Source: Kaistella flava (ex Peng et al. 2021) (GTDB lineage Bacteria > Bacteroidota > Bacteroidia > Flavobacteriales > Weeksellaceae). Taken from it: a DNA stretch of 64,000 nt. The DNA lies in assembly GCF_015191005.1 (NCBI RefSeq), contig NZ_CP040442.1, positions 3,472,001 through 3,536,000 on the forward strand. The letters run 5' to 3'. Both the position numbers and the translations under genes were made by a program. Of this stretch, positions 12,757 to 31,132 are shown piece by piece. Every line of letters begins with the position of its first letter. Position 1 is the first letter of the stretch. The notes beneath the pieces were generated by a model. That model did no database searches. It had not been told where the DNA came from and saw only the letters and a list, made by a program, of their open reading frames with translations.

Positions 12757-12896
12757 CACTCGCAATTCGGGACCAACGACAGAAAGAGTTCCTGAATATA
12801 CGCGAAAAGAACAATAGATCATTGACATACAAATAACAACCAAAAAAGTAAGGAAAAACTAAAAGCGATTATAACTTTGAGTGAGTCAGACAAACA

Positions 12897-14412
<1,516 letters not shown>

Positions 14413-14622
14413 TTGAGACTCTTCGTTAGGAGAGTATAAACAAACAACACGATACGCAAGTATCAGAGCACTTGCTCAAAGTTAGCTTTTAGTTTTTCTT
14501 TATTTGGTTGATATTTATAAAAAACATACCCACTAGGATTAGTAATCAGGGAAGGAGATAGAGTATGAGGGAGGAATTCAGTAATAATATTACTAGTTAC
14601 TCATTACCCATTACTCATTGAG

Positions 14623-14696
14623 AGTCTCGTAGCTCAGCTGGTTAGAGCGCTACACTGATAATGTAGAGGTCGGCAGTTCGAGCCTGCCCGAGACTA
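14623..14696 (+). tRNA. tRNA-Ile (GAT), operon 2
   Basis: Identical in sequence to the tRNA-Ile of operon 1; anticodon GAT, no encoded CCA. Confidence 0.97.
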
Positions 14697-14790
14697 CTAA
14701 TAATAAGACGGGAGATCAATAGATAAGAGATGATAGACGATTAAAAAGTCTCAAATCTCCCATCTGAGAATCTCTAAGTCTCACACTAGC

Positions 14791-14864
14791 GGGGAATTAG
14801 CTCAGTTGGCTAGAGCGCCTGCCTTGCACGCAGGAGGTCAAGGGTTCGACTCCCTTATTCTCCA
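14791..14864 (+). tRNA. tRNA-Ala (TGC), operon 2
   Basis: Identical to the tRNA-Ala of operon 1; anticodon TGC. The spacer between it and tRNA-Ile has the same AGAT/AGAC-rich imperfect hairpin with a few substitutions. Confidence 0.97.
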
Positions 14865-15235
14865 CAGAGTTATAGTGATATAACGAGAATAGTTGCAGAG
14901 ATGTAGCGACAAGCTTCTAACAGGAAGCAAGCACAGAAGATATTTACATTTAGAGATTTAAGAATTATGCCAGAGGAGGCAGAACGGACTGGATAACCAG
15001 GAAGTTTAATAGGATCGAGACCTATATATTCACAGTTTTGAGAGACTGATTTAAAAGTTACGGAAAGAGCCAAAAACAATTTCTGTTCATCAGTTCGACA
15101 AGAAGATAAGATCATTGACATTAACGATAAAAACATCACAAAGAGAAAACCGAGCACTTTCGAGTGCCGAGTTTAAATAAAACTAGTTTAACACTTCGGT
15201 GTTAGACAAACAAACTGAACTAATATATTATTAGG

Positions 15236-17994
<2,759 letters not shown>

Positions 17995-18173
17995 TAATTA
18001 AGGTACTCGACAGTGCAACAAGGTTTGCTCTTTGTGATAATTTTATCGATTTTTAAATCAGACAGAAGATTTAAAGACAAGAGATAAGAGACGATGTGTC
18101 TCGTGTCTCCAATCTATAAATCTCTAATCTATTTAAAATACATATACTGTACATCCTTTTGTACAAAACAACC

Positions 18174-18281
<108 letters not shown>

Positions 18282-18312
18282 CTTTTTTTTATCCGCCTCG
18301 GCGGAGAACAAG

Positions 18313-18343
18313 CCTCATACATTTATTTGTATGAGGTTTTTTT
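18313..18343 (+). terminator. terminator of rRNA operon 2
   Basis: CCTCATACA/TGTATGAGG hairpin plus seven T, identical in the stem to the operon 1 terminator. Confidence 0.87.
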
Positions 18344-19625
18344 GTGCCCAAAAGCCAGAGAAACAAACACAAACGAATAATGCAATAGACTAAAAAACAT
18401 GAGATGAACAGATAATAGACGGGAGATGAGAGACAAAAATGAGAATTAACTCATATAGATATTTGGAGATGATTTCCGAAGGAAATCTTAATCTTCTTAA
18501 CTCATTAATCAAAATCTTAATATTAAAAATTTTTCAGATTATGGTTTTTGTAGACTAAGATATTTTCTCTTTTACTCTAAGTTTTGAATTGATCTATAAT
18601 TGCGATCCGGACCTTAAATGATGATATTATTTTTTTATAATTCTTTCACTTGCAAAAACGAACAAACCTTTAGGATTATATTATGATACCCACATGACCA
18701 TGATGAAGATAAAAGTTAATTGATTTTAATTGCTTGGTATCTTTAATATCAAAAGAATAGAGAGTATCTTATTTTTTAGCTTAAATAATTAATTTAATTG
18801 AGACTTCTTTATAATCTGAAATTATTTTAAGATAGTATAAAAGAAAACTTAAGGATTGTAATTTTATATATTTATATTGCAGTATCAATTTTTGTAATTA
18901 AACTACAATAGAGCATTTATTTAAAAACTTTAAGATTATTTTTAGTAACATATTATAAATAGTATAATCAAATTATTGAGTTGCTAATTTAAATTACAAT
19001 GTTCAAATGCTTGATTCCTTTTTTAATGATCAAATGCTTTGTAATTTTTAAATTGTACAATCAGAGCTGGTCAGCAGATTTTATTTTAAGGATAAAATAA
19101 ATTCCTCTCAGCAAAATATTTCTAGAGCAAAGGTCCCTGGTCATTTTTAGAAATCAAACAAAGCAATTGAGATTATCCACATTCTGTTCACCGAAATTCT
19201 CCAGGAAGAAATGTACTGTTTTTTTTCTGAGTAGGTTTTGATTTAGTTATAGTAATTATTGTAGTTTTAATCTGCTACTTTATCTTTAAAAAATTACGGC
19301 GTACAACTATATTAAGTACTCTTCCATTTTCCTTAGGCGATTCCTTTCCATACTTAGGAACTTTCTACATCATTTTCCCGGCGCTAAAGTTGAGCACTTC
19401 CGTTTCAATTCCATGTCTTCTTTATAACGAGCCAAGAACTACTCAGCACTAAACCTTAATTTTACAGCTATCTTTTTACTTCAGTTACAACCGCATTGTT
19501 AGTTTAATGCACCTGAATAAAGTATAATCAGATAAAGTGGATAACTCTGAAATAGACATATTCAATTATTAGTCAATAAGTTAAAATATTACTTATACAC
19601 ATTTTAAAAATAGATTGGTAATAAG
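18344..19625. other. spacer between rRNA operons 2 and 3, no intact gene
   Basis: AT-rich and gene-free. It starts with a patch of GATAATAGAC/GAGATGAGAGAC words, then a degenerate post-5S segment (about 18485-18660) shared with the other operons. About 500 bases of very AT-rich sequence (18680-19183) follow that have no counterpart in the operon 1-2 spacer; I recognise nothing in them. The vanZ-like fossil at 19184-19315 and the decayed vanZ flank close the spacer before the promoters. Confidence 0.65.
19184..19315 (+). pseudogene. fossil of the VanZ-like gene 3' end, copy 2
   Basis: It reads TGTTCACCGAAATTCTCCAG and GAAGAAATGTACTG at its left end, and ATCTTTAAAAAATTACGGCG at its right end, matching the VanZ-like 3' end and the first fossil. 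It shares derived changes with the first fossil (ATGTACTG, ATTACGGCGTAC), so the two fossils descend from one duplicated copy rather than from independent events. Confidence 0.8.
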
Positions 19626-19924
19626 TTGCGAGATTGACTGAGTGGGATTACATTTGCACCACTCTAAAAAACAGAGTAGCGAAGTAGAACAGTAGAGTTA
19701 ATATATAAGTAAGAATAGAGGGATTAACTTTCTTTTGTACTTATTAAAATAAAAGCTTGCAAATTAAGAAAAAATTCTTATCTTTGCAATCCCAAATCGA
19801 GAGAGCTGGGGAGCGAAGTAGGAGGAGATTGAATGATAAGAAAAGCAGATTTAATGGTAACTTAAAATACTTTTAAAATTCCAAGAAAAACATTTGGTCA
19901 ATTAGAAAAAACTTTATACTTTTG
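19626..19924 (+). promoter_or_regulatory. three stacked promoters of rRNA operon 3
   Basis: P0 is TTG at 19626-19628 and TACATTTG at 19649-19656. P1 is TTG at 19757-19759 and TATCTTTG at 19779-19786. P2 is the TTTG of CATTTGG and TACTTTTG at 19917-19924. Between the P0 boxes the spacer has diverged from the other operons while both boxes and the 20-base spacing are kept. Confidence 0.75.
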
Positions 19925-20064
19925 CACTCGCAATTCGGGACCAACGACAGAAAGAGTTCCTGGATATACGCGAAAAGAACAATAGATCATTGACATACAA
20001 ATAACAACCAAAAAAGTAAGGAAAAACTAAAAGCGATTATAACTTTGAGTGAGTCAGACAAACA

Positions 20065-21583
<1,519 letters not shown>

Positions 21584-21785
21584 TGAGACTCTTCGTTAGG
21601 AGAGTATAAACAAACAACACGATACGCAAGTATCAGAGCACTTGCTCAAAGTTAGCTTTGTTTTTCTTTATTTGGTTGATATTTATAAAAACATACCCAC
21701 TAGGATTAGTAATCAGGGAAGGAGATAGAGTATGAGGGAGGAATTCAGTAATTTACTAGTTACTAATTACCCATTACTCATTGAG

Positions 21786-21859
21786 AGTCTCGTAGCTCAG
21801 CTGGTTAGAGCGCTACACTGATAATGTAGAGGTCGGCAGTTCGAGCCTGCCCGAGACTA
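21786..21859 (+). tRNA. tRNA-Ile (GAT), operon 3
   Basis: Identical to the other two tRNA-Ile copies; anticodon GAT. Confidence 0.97.
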
Positions 21860-21953
21860 CTAATAATAAGACGGGAGATCAATAGATAAGAGATGATAGA
21901 CGATTAAAAAGTCTCAAATCTCCCATCTGAGAATCTCTAAGTCTCACACTAGC

Positions 21954-22027
21954 GGGGAATTAGCTCAGTTGGCTAGAGCGCCTGCCTTGCACGCAGGAGG
22001 TCAAGGGTTCGACTCCCTTATTCTCCA
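21954..22027 (+). tRNA. tRNA-Ala (TGC), operon 3
   Basis: Identical to the other two tRNA-Ala copies; anticodon TGC. Confidence 0.97.
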
Positions 22028-22401
22028 CAGAGTTATAGTGATATAACGGGAACAAGTTACAGCAATGTAGCGACAAGCTTCTAACAGGAAGCAAGCACAG
22101 AAGATATTTACATTTAGAGATTTAAGAATTATGCCAGAGGAGGCAGAACGGACTGGATAACCAGGAAGTTTAATAGGATCGAGACCTATATATTCACAGT
22201 TTTGAGAGACTGATTTAAAAGTTACGGAAAGAGCCAAAAACAATTTCTGTTCATCAGTTCGACAAGAAGATTTAAGATCATTGACATTAACGATAAAAAC
22301 ATCACAAAGAGAAAACCGAGCACTTTCGAGTGCCGAGTTTAAATAAAACTAGTTTAACACTTCGGTGTTAGACAAACAAACTGAACTAATATATTATTAG
22401 G

Positions 22402-25167
<2,766 letters not shown>

Positions 25168-25341
25168 TAATTAAGGTACTCGACAGTGCAACAAGGTTTG
25201 CTCTTTGTGATAATTTTTATCGATAACTATTAGACTAAAAGATAATAGACTGATAGATAATAGACCCATGGTCTACTACCTACCACCTAAAATCTACAGC
25301 CTAATTACAATATACTGTACATCCTTTTGTACAAAACAACC

Positions 25342-25450
<109 letters not shown>

Positions 25451-25459
25451 TTTTTTAAA

Positions 25460-25489
25460 CCTCAATCAGAAATGATTGAGGTTTTTTTT
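25460..25489 (+). terminator. terminator of rRNA operon 3
   Basis: CCTCAATCA-GAAA-TGATTGAGG followed by eight T. The stem sequence differs from that of operons 1 and 2, but position and strength are conserved. Confidence 0.87.
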
Positions 25490-25707
25490 GTGCCCAAAAA
25501 CCAAAGAAAAGACAAGGACAAAGAGAAGACCAAAAGATAATAGACGGATTTGGCATTACCATTTTTATCGAAAATCTTAATATTCTTAACTCCTTAATCC
25601 AGATCTATTGCTGAAAATATTTATTATCTAAAATTTATTTTTTATAGACTAACTTATCTTGTGTTTTTGTCAGGATCTTTTATTTTATTAAAATATAACA
25701 TAATATT

Positions 25708-26184
25708 ATGCTTAGTATTCTTATTCCCGGTTTTAGAGAGGACGAGTTGCACTTGCAACATTTGATGGTTGATTTCAATGGTACGCTTGCAATTGATGGA
25801 AAATTAATTGCTGGAGTGAAAGAGAAACTTAATCTGATTTCTGAAAAATTACAAGTTCATATTGTTACAGGTAATAGTTTCGGAACTGCAGAAAAAGAAC
25901 TTGAAGGAATCTCCTGTACATTAAAATTGCTTTCCGCGCATAATCAAAATATTGAAAAAGGAAAGTATGTTGAGATGTTGGGGAAAGAGTCCGTGATCAG
26001 TATTGGTAATGGTAGTAAGGATAGAGAGATGGTACAGCGCTCAGTAATTGGTATTATACTTATTCAAAAAGAAGGTGCGTCAGTTGAGGCACTTATGGTT
26101 TCGAATATTGCTTGTACTAATATTCTTGATGCGCTTGATTTAATCGATAATCCTAAACGAATTTCTGCTACACTCAGAAGTTAA
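25708..26184 (+). CDS. HAD-like protein related to soluble P-type ATPase domains
   Basis: A 158-residue protein with HAD-fold motifs: DFNGT at residues 22-26, a Thr in HIVTGNS near 54, and the acidic motif IGNGSKDREM near 108. The last resembles GDGxNDxxM of P-type ATPases, so this looks like the free-standing phosphatase domain family annotated as soluble P-type ATPase. In most HAD phosphatases motif I is DxDxT; here the second Asp is Asn24, as in P-type ATPases (DKTGT also lacks it). Substrate is unknown. Start at the ATG at 25708; Met20 is an alternative that would leave only two residues before motif I. It stands alone after the rRNA array. Confidence 0.7.
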   Translation: MLSILIPGFREDELHLQHLMVDFNGTLAIDGKLIAGVKEKLNLISEKLQVHIVTGNSFGTAEKELEGISCTLKLLSAHNQNIEKGKYVEMLGKESVISIGNGSKDREMVQRSVIGIILIQKEGASVEALMVSNIACTNILDALDLIDNPKRISATLRS

Positions 26185-26357
26185 CAATATATTATCTGGT
26201 TATTTTCTAAAAGAATTTACATGATCTGAAACTTCAGGGAATGATAAGTAAATAATATTGCTCTCTTTTATATTACAATTTTTTAAGGATTTTCTTTTGT
26301 ATGATTCTACGTTTCTGTTATAAATATTTTTATTTTTTTAAAAGAAGCACTGACTAA

Positions 26358-26440
26358 AGTTATAGCCACGATGGAAGCGGCATCCTTTATTGTCTCGTTT
26401 TTAGAAACGAGACAATAAAGATATAGCGGACAGCGGGACT
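26358..26440 (+). repeat. interspersed palindromic element, copy A
   Basis: AAGTTATAGCCACGATGG, then AAGCGGCATCC, then a 15-bp hairpin (TTTATTGTCTCGTTT with loop TTAG), then GATATAGCGGACAGCGGGAC. The same flanks with a different hairpin occur at 46340-46417. The 26185-26523 gap contains nothing else I can identify. Confidence 0.65.
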
Positions 26441-26511
26441 GCTCTTCGAGAACAGAGAAAATCTTTATGCTCCTTTTATTTAAAATTTTGAAACTATTGT
26501 TTACTTTTTAG

Positions 26512-26519
26512 TAATATTG
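26512..26519 (+). promoter_or_regulatory. possible leaderless promoter element
   Basis: TAATATTG differs by one base from TAnnTTTG and lies exactly 4 bases before the ATG at 26524. The spacing equals that of three perfect cases at dusB, glnS and ypdA. Confidence 0.35.
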
Positions 26520-26523
26520 CGAG

Positions 26524-27585
26524 ATGAATAAATTTTTAGTTTTTATCGTTCTTTTTCTGACTGCAGGTTTTCAGGCACAGGTTATTTCCGGGATTACTTT
26601 TACAGAAAATGACAGACCACTTTCGGAGGTTAATATTTATGTTGACGGTTCCAAAATCTATACGGTTTCTGACGGCAATGGGAATTTTTCGCTCGATGTG
26701 CAAAATCAAAAAAATGCTGCGCTTGTTTTTCAGAAAAATGGGTATGAAACTTTTTCGGTGCAGATTTCTGAGGCTGTTGGAAAGAAGGTAAAAATCGTGT
26801 TACTTAAAGTTCAGGATATTGAAGAAGTTGTGCTGATTCCATATACCGACGAAGCTTACAATAAATTTATCAGTTATTTTCTGGGACAATTTGTAGGGAT
26901 TGATCAGGAAAATGTGAAAATAAAAAATCAGAAAACGCTGAAGTTTGCTTTCGACAAAAAGAATCAAATTTTGAAAGTGAAAGCCCCGCAGACTTTAATT
27001 ATTGAGAATAAACGATTGGCGTATCAGATTCAATTTAATCTTTTGAATTTTGAAGCGGATTTTAGAAATAATACGGTCGCTTATTCCGGAACTTCTTTTT
27101 TTAAAGATGTTAATCCGAAGAAAATAAATGAAGTTAATCGCCTGAATGCTTACCACGGAAGTATCATGCATTTTCTGAGAAGTGCTTATCAAGATCAAAT
27201 TGCAGAGCAGGGATTTTGGGTAAATCATATTGTTAAACTTGATAAAGATAAAATAGTGGCTAAAGAAAAAGCTTTGGCTGTTATTGAGACGAAAATTCCC
27301 ACTTCTTCTTTTATTGAAAAGGTTGGTGATAAAAAAACATTAGCATTTAAAGATATTCTTCAGGTGAATTATCCGAAGCATTATTTTGCAATTGTTAAGT
27401 CTAAAATTGTTAAAGAAACTTCGATGGTCCAGCAGACTTCTTATATTTATGTGGATGGGAATTCATTTGATATTTACCCAGATGGAAATTCTTCGGATCC
27501 TGAACAAATGATTTTACAGGGAAGTTTGAGTAATAATAAAATGGGAAATTTTCTTCCGCTCGATTATGAACCGAAGATTGATTAA
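26524..27585 (+). CDS. exported protein with carboxypeptidase-regulatory-like domain
   Basis: A 353-residue protein with a signal peptide (hydrophobic residues 4-17, likely cut after FQAQ). Residues about 20-95 form a carboxypeptidase-regulatory-like beta-sandwich, with VISGITFTENDRPLSEVNIYV and the DGNGNFSL loop, as at the N-terminus of many Bacteroidota envelope proteins. The rest (about residues 100-353) has no motif I know. It lacks a TonB-dependent receptor barrel and a T9SS sorting tail. A periplasmic or outer-membrane-associated role is inferred. Confidence 0.75.
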   Translation: MNKFLVFIVLFLTAGFQAQVISGITFTENDRPLSEVNIYVDGSKIYTVSDGNGNFSLDVQNQKNAALVFQKNGYETFSVQISEAVGKKVKIVLLKVQDIEEVVLIPYTDEAYNKFISYFLGQFVGIDQENVKIKNQKTLKFAFDKKNQILKVKAPQTLIIENKRLAYQIQFNLLNFEADFRNNTVAYSGTSFFKDVNPKKINEVNRLNAYHGSIMHFLRSAYQDQIAEQGFWVNHIVKLDKDKIVAKEKALAVIETKIPTSSFIEKVGDKKTLAFKDILQVNYPKHYFAIVKSKIVKETSMVQQTSYIYVDGNSFDIYPDGNSSDPEQMILQGSLSNNKMGNFLPLDYEPKID

Positions 27586-27645
27586 ACAACAGCGGTTTTC
27601 AAAAAATTATAAGATAATAAGGTGAAAATTATATTTTATAAAAAA

Positions 27646-27684
27646 TGCCACGAATACACGAATGAAATTCGTGTATTCGTGGCA
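27646..27684. repeat. 39-base perfect palindrome between convergent genes
   Basis: TGCCACGAATACACGAAT and its exact reverse complement are separated by GAA, giving an 18-bp stem. It sits between the exported protein gene and metY, which converge. It may act as a bidirectional terminator, although there is no long T run on the plus side. GCCACGAAT-type palindromes recur in flavobacterial genomes in my recollection. Confidence 0.7.
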
Positions 27685-27770
27685 AGAAAGACTCATGTGG
27701 TGGATAATGCTTTGAACTTTTGCATTCTTTTTCCACGAAACTTTATTATTTCTTTTAGCTCTTTTGCGGT

Positions 27771-29069
<1,299 letters not shown>

Positions 29070-29130
29070 TTAATTTATTTGTTTTAAATTTTGGGCAACT
29101 TATCCTTTGAAATACTTGTCGAAAGAGCAT

Positions 29131-29163
29131 AAAAAAAGCTCTTTCGACAAATCAAAAGAGCTT
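29131..29163 (-). terminator. intrinsic terminator in the metY leader
   Basis: On the minus strand AAGCTCTTT pairs with AAAGAGCTT (9 bp, 10-base loop) and runs into seven T. It lies between the SAM aptamer and metY, the place of the expression platform. The 3' arm is shared with a second hairpin at 29116-29150 (13 bp), so the two cannot form together. Confidence 0.75.
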
Positions 29164-29201
29164 AATATATAGAATTTCTTTTTTCTAAATTTTAATATCT
29201 G

Positions 29202-29305
29202 ACTTATCTTTCCCGCGCTAACGAGTTGAATTTTGCACCTTATTTATTTCTAAACAGGTTGCCAAAGTTTCAAAGGGTCAATTCCCTCCACTTTTCTGAA
29301 TAAGT
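29202..29305 (-). promoter_or_regulatory. SAM-I (S box) riboswitch
   Basis: Read on the minus strand the core is ACTTATTCAGAAAAGTGGAG, then GGAATTGACCC, then TTTGAAACTTTGGCAACC, which matches the S box consensus (CTTATCnAGAGnGGTGGAGGGAnTGGCCC ... GAAnCCnnGGCAACC). P1 is closed by ACTTAT and ATAAGT near 29202-29207. It binds S-adenosylmethionine; the intrinsic terminator that follows makes transcription attenuation the likely mechanism. Confidence 0.9.
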
Positions 29306-29336
29306 TGCGATTTTTTAAAGAACGTCTTTAGAGGTG

Positions 29337-29344
29337 CAAATCTA
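29337..29344 (-). promoter_or_regulatory. -7 promoter element of the metY leader
   Basis: The minus strand reads TAGATTTG, a TAnnTTTG match, with a TTG 19 bases upstream (29364-29366). Transcription would start about 25-30 bases before the aptamer, so the leader is near 265 bases long. Confidence 0.65.
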
Positions 29345-29465
29345 TATAATTTTTTTTAATCTCCAACAAAATGTCATAAAATTTTTAATGTTAATATTTT
29401 TTAGGTCGATTTGAATGAAAATACTGTTTAATTAAATCAATCTTTTGGTCAATTAAATTCGGACA

Positions 29466-29864
29466 TTATTTCACTTCAACAAAATTAGAAATATTAAGAT
29501 TGTATTGTCTGGAATCACATTCTTCTGAAATGAATTTTAAACTTAATTTTTGGTTTTCAATCGAATATTGGTAAATTCCTTTACTGTTTACGGGACATGG
29601 TGAACCACCGATGATTTTGGTGATAATTAGAGAATCATTATTTACTTTATATTTCATTTCCTCTACAACTTTATCCTTCACATATACTTTAAACTCATTG
29701 TCAGTAAATTTAAAAGTAACATTTTCTGCAGTTGGAATATTTGCAACTCCGTACCACGCTGTATTTTCCAAGTCGTTTTTGTTTTCTGCCACTTCTGGTG
29801 AGTTTTTACAACTAATTGTCGGCAGAAGAAAATAAAAAATTAATGGTGCGATTAGATTTTTCAT
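29466..29864 (-). CDS. small lipoprotein of unknown function
   Basis: A 132-residue protein with a lipobox LPTISC, Cys19 lipidated. The rest (NTAWYGVANIPTAENVTFKF, then short alternating strands, then KLSLKFISEECDSRQYNL) has the look of a small beta-barrel or lipocalin-like domain, with three Cys outside the signal. No named family recognised. A promoter element lies 26 bases upstream. Confidence 0.7.
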   Translation of the reverse strand: MKNLIAPLIFYFLLPTISCKNSPEVAENKNDLENTAWYGVANIPTAENVTFKFTDNEFKVYVKDKVVEEMKYKVNNDSLIITKIIGGSPCPVNSKGIYQYSIENQKLSLKFISEECDSRQYNLNISNFVEVK

Positions 29865-29890
29865 GGTATTAAGTTTTGTGGTTATTCACT

Positions 29891-29898
29891 CAAAGGTA
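29891..29898 (-). promoter_or_regulatory. -7 promoter element of the small lipoprotein
   Basis: The minus strand reads TACCTTTG, a full match, ending 26 bases before the ATG at 29864. Confidence 0.5.
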
Positions 29899-30120
29899 GT
29901 GTGGTAATAAATATGAATTTAGGGTTGAAAAACCCATAATTGGTTGGTGAGTTATGAGTAAGAAATGTGTCTTTTTGTACCTTTAGAGTAAGAGCGTTTT
30001 TCTCTTATTTGAAATAAAAAATGAAATTATATTTCTTAACTCATTATCTTAAAGTTTGTTAAACATCTAGTAGGCTCCTAATTTTTATATTAATTTTAAA
30101 GTAAATTAAAAACAAATATT

Positions 30121-30318
30121 ATGATAGTAAAAGTGCTTGAAGTAATTGCTACTTCAGAAATTAGTTTTGATGACGCTATAAAAAATGCCGTGAAGGAAGT
30201 TTCGAAAACGGTTAAAAACATTGATAGCGTTTACGTAAAAGACATGAAATGCCACGTGAAAGATGGTGAGATTTCAACTTACGGATGTGTCTGTAAAGTT
30301 TCTTTCAGAGTTGAATAA
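30121..30318 (+). CDS. dodecin family flavin-binding protein
   Basis: A 65-residue protein of normal dodecin length. It has KVLEVIATSEISFDDAIKNAVKEVSKTVKNIDSV, the helix of dodecins, then the flavin-stacking strand, and ends YGCVCKVSFRVE. Dodecins assemble into 12-mers that store riboflavin or FMN dimers in the cytoplasm. The usual Trp that stacks on the flavin in archaeal dodecin is not visible here; bacterial forms vary. A terminator follows at 30340. Confidence 0.88.
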   Translation: MIVKVLEVIATSEISFDDAIKNAVKEVSKTVKNIDSVYVKDMKCHVKDGEISTYGCVCKVSFRVE

Positions 30319-30339
30319 TTGAATATTCTGCTCATGAAG

Positions 30340-30374
30340 AAATCCATTTTGTTTGTTTCAAAATGGATTTTTTT
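30340..30374 (+). terminator. intrinsic terminator after dodecin
   Basis: AAATCCATTTTG and CAAAATGGATTT form a 12-bp stem with a 7-base loop followed by TTTT. The A run at the left also makes it usable in the opposite direction for the gene at 30407-30973. Confidence 0.8.
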
Positions 30375-30406
30375 ATGGTTGTAATCTGCAATATTTTCGA
30401 TTATTA

Positions 30407-30973
30407 TTATTCTTTTGTTCCCCAAGGTGCGCCTGGAGTTTCAATCTTTTTAGTTAAATCAAAACGAACAGTAAATAAACGCTCGTTCCCGATTCGGCGA
30501 AGGTTATAAGTGAAACTTTCTGCATCAATGGTAAACCACCAAAGATTAGTAGCAGCTTTTGGCAACATCTTCGTACTGTGTTCGTCAGCCGGAAACATCT
30601 GAAGATTCTTCAAACCTACATTTGAGTTTGTACCGCCATATTGAGTTACTTTCTCTTCTGTGCCATCTGGATTTCGATGATCGTGCTTTAAGCTTAGAAT
30701 TTTGTTGGTATTTTTATGTAAAACCCAAGTTCTGGATTTATCGTCCCCTACGAAAAATGGAATTCTAATATCATTTTTTTTACAAGACCGAACGTGCATT
30801 ACTAATTTCTTTCCGGTAAATCCGTCACCTTCAGCTCCTCCAGAAATTATTTCGCCTTGGTATGATTTTCCACAATGTGCTTCTAATTGTGTCCAGAATT
30901 TTTCGGATGTTGTTTGTTCTTGAGCTAAGAAATTGATTGGAATTAAGAGTGAAAAATAGAGTAGTGCTTTCAT
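30407..30973 (-). CDS. secreted protein of unknown function
   Basis: A 188-residue protein with a signal peptide (hydrophobic residues 3-16, likely cut after FLAQ). The mature part starts with FWTQLEAHCGKSYQGEI, has HDHRNPDGTEE near residue 95 and ends GAPWGTKE. Two Cys (near residues 34 and 63) could form a disulfide. I recall similar uncharacterised secreted proteins in Bacteroidota but no function. It is a single gene with terminators on both sides. Confidence 0.7.
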   Translation of the reverse strand: MKALLYFSLLIPINFLAQEQTTSEKFWTQLEAHCGKSYQGEIISGGAEGDGFTGKKLVMHVRSCKKNDIRIPFFVGDDKSRTWVLHKNTNKILSLKHDHRNPDGTEEKVTQYGGTNSNVGLKNLQMFPADEHSTKMLPKAATNLWWFTIDAESFTYNLRRIGNERLFTVRFDLTKKIETPGAPWGTKE

Positions 30974-31132
30974 GTTTTCTTTTAAATAATAATTGATTTT
31001 AGTAAAAGATAAACATACAACAAATATCCCTTGAGGACTAATTCAGAAGGGATATTTCCAACAAATAAATTTTAGAATAGAAATAAAAATAGAATATTAC
31101 AGTCGAGCAATATTCTGTTTTTTTAAAAGGTA

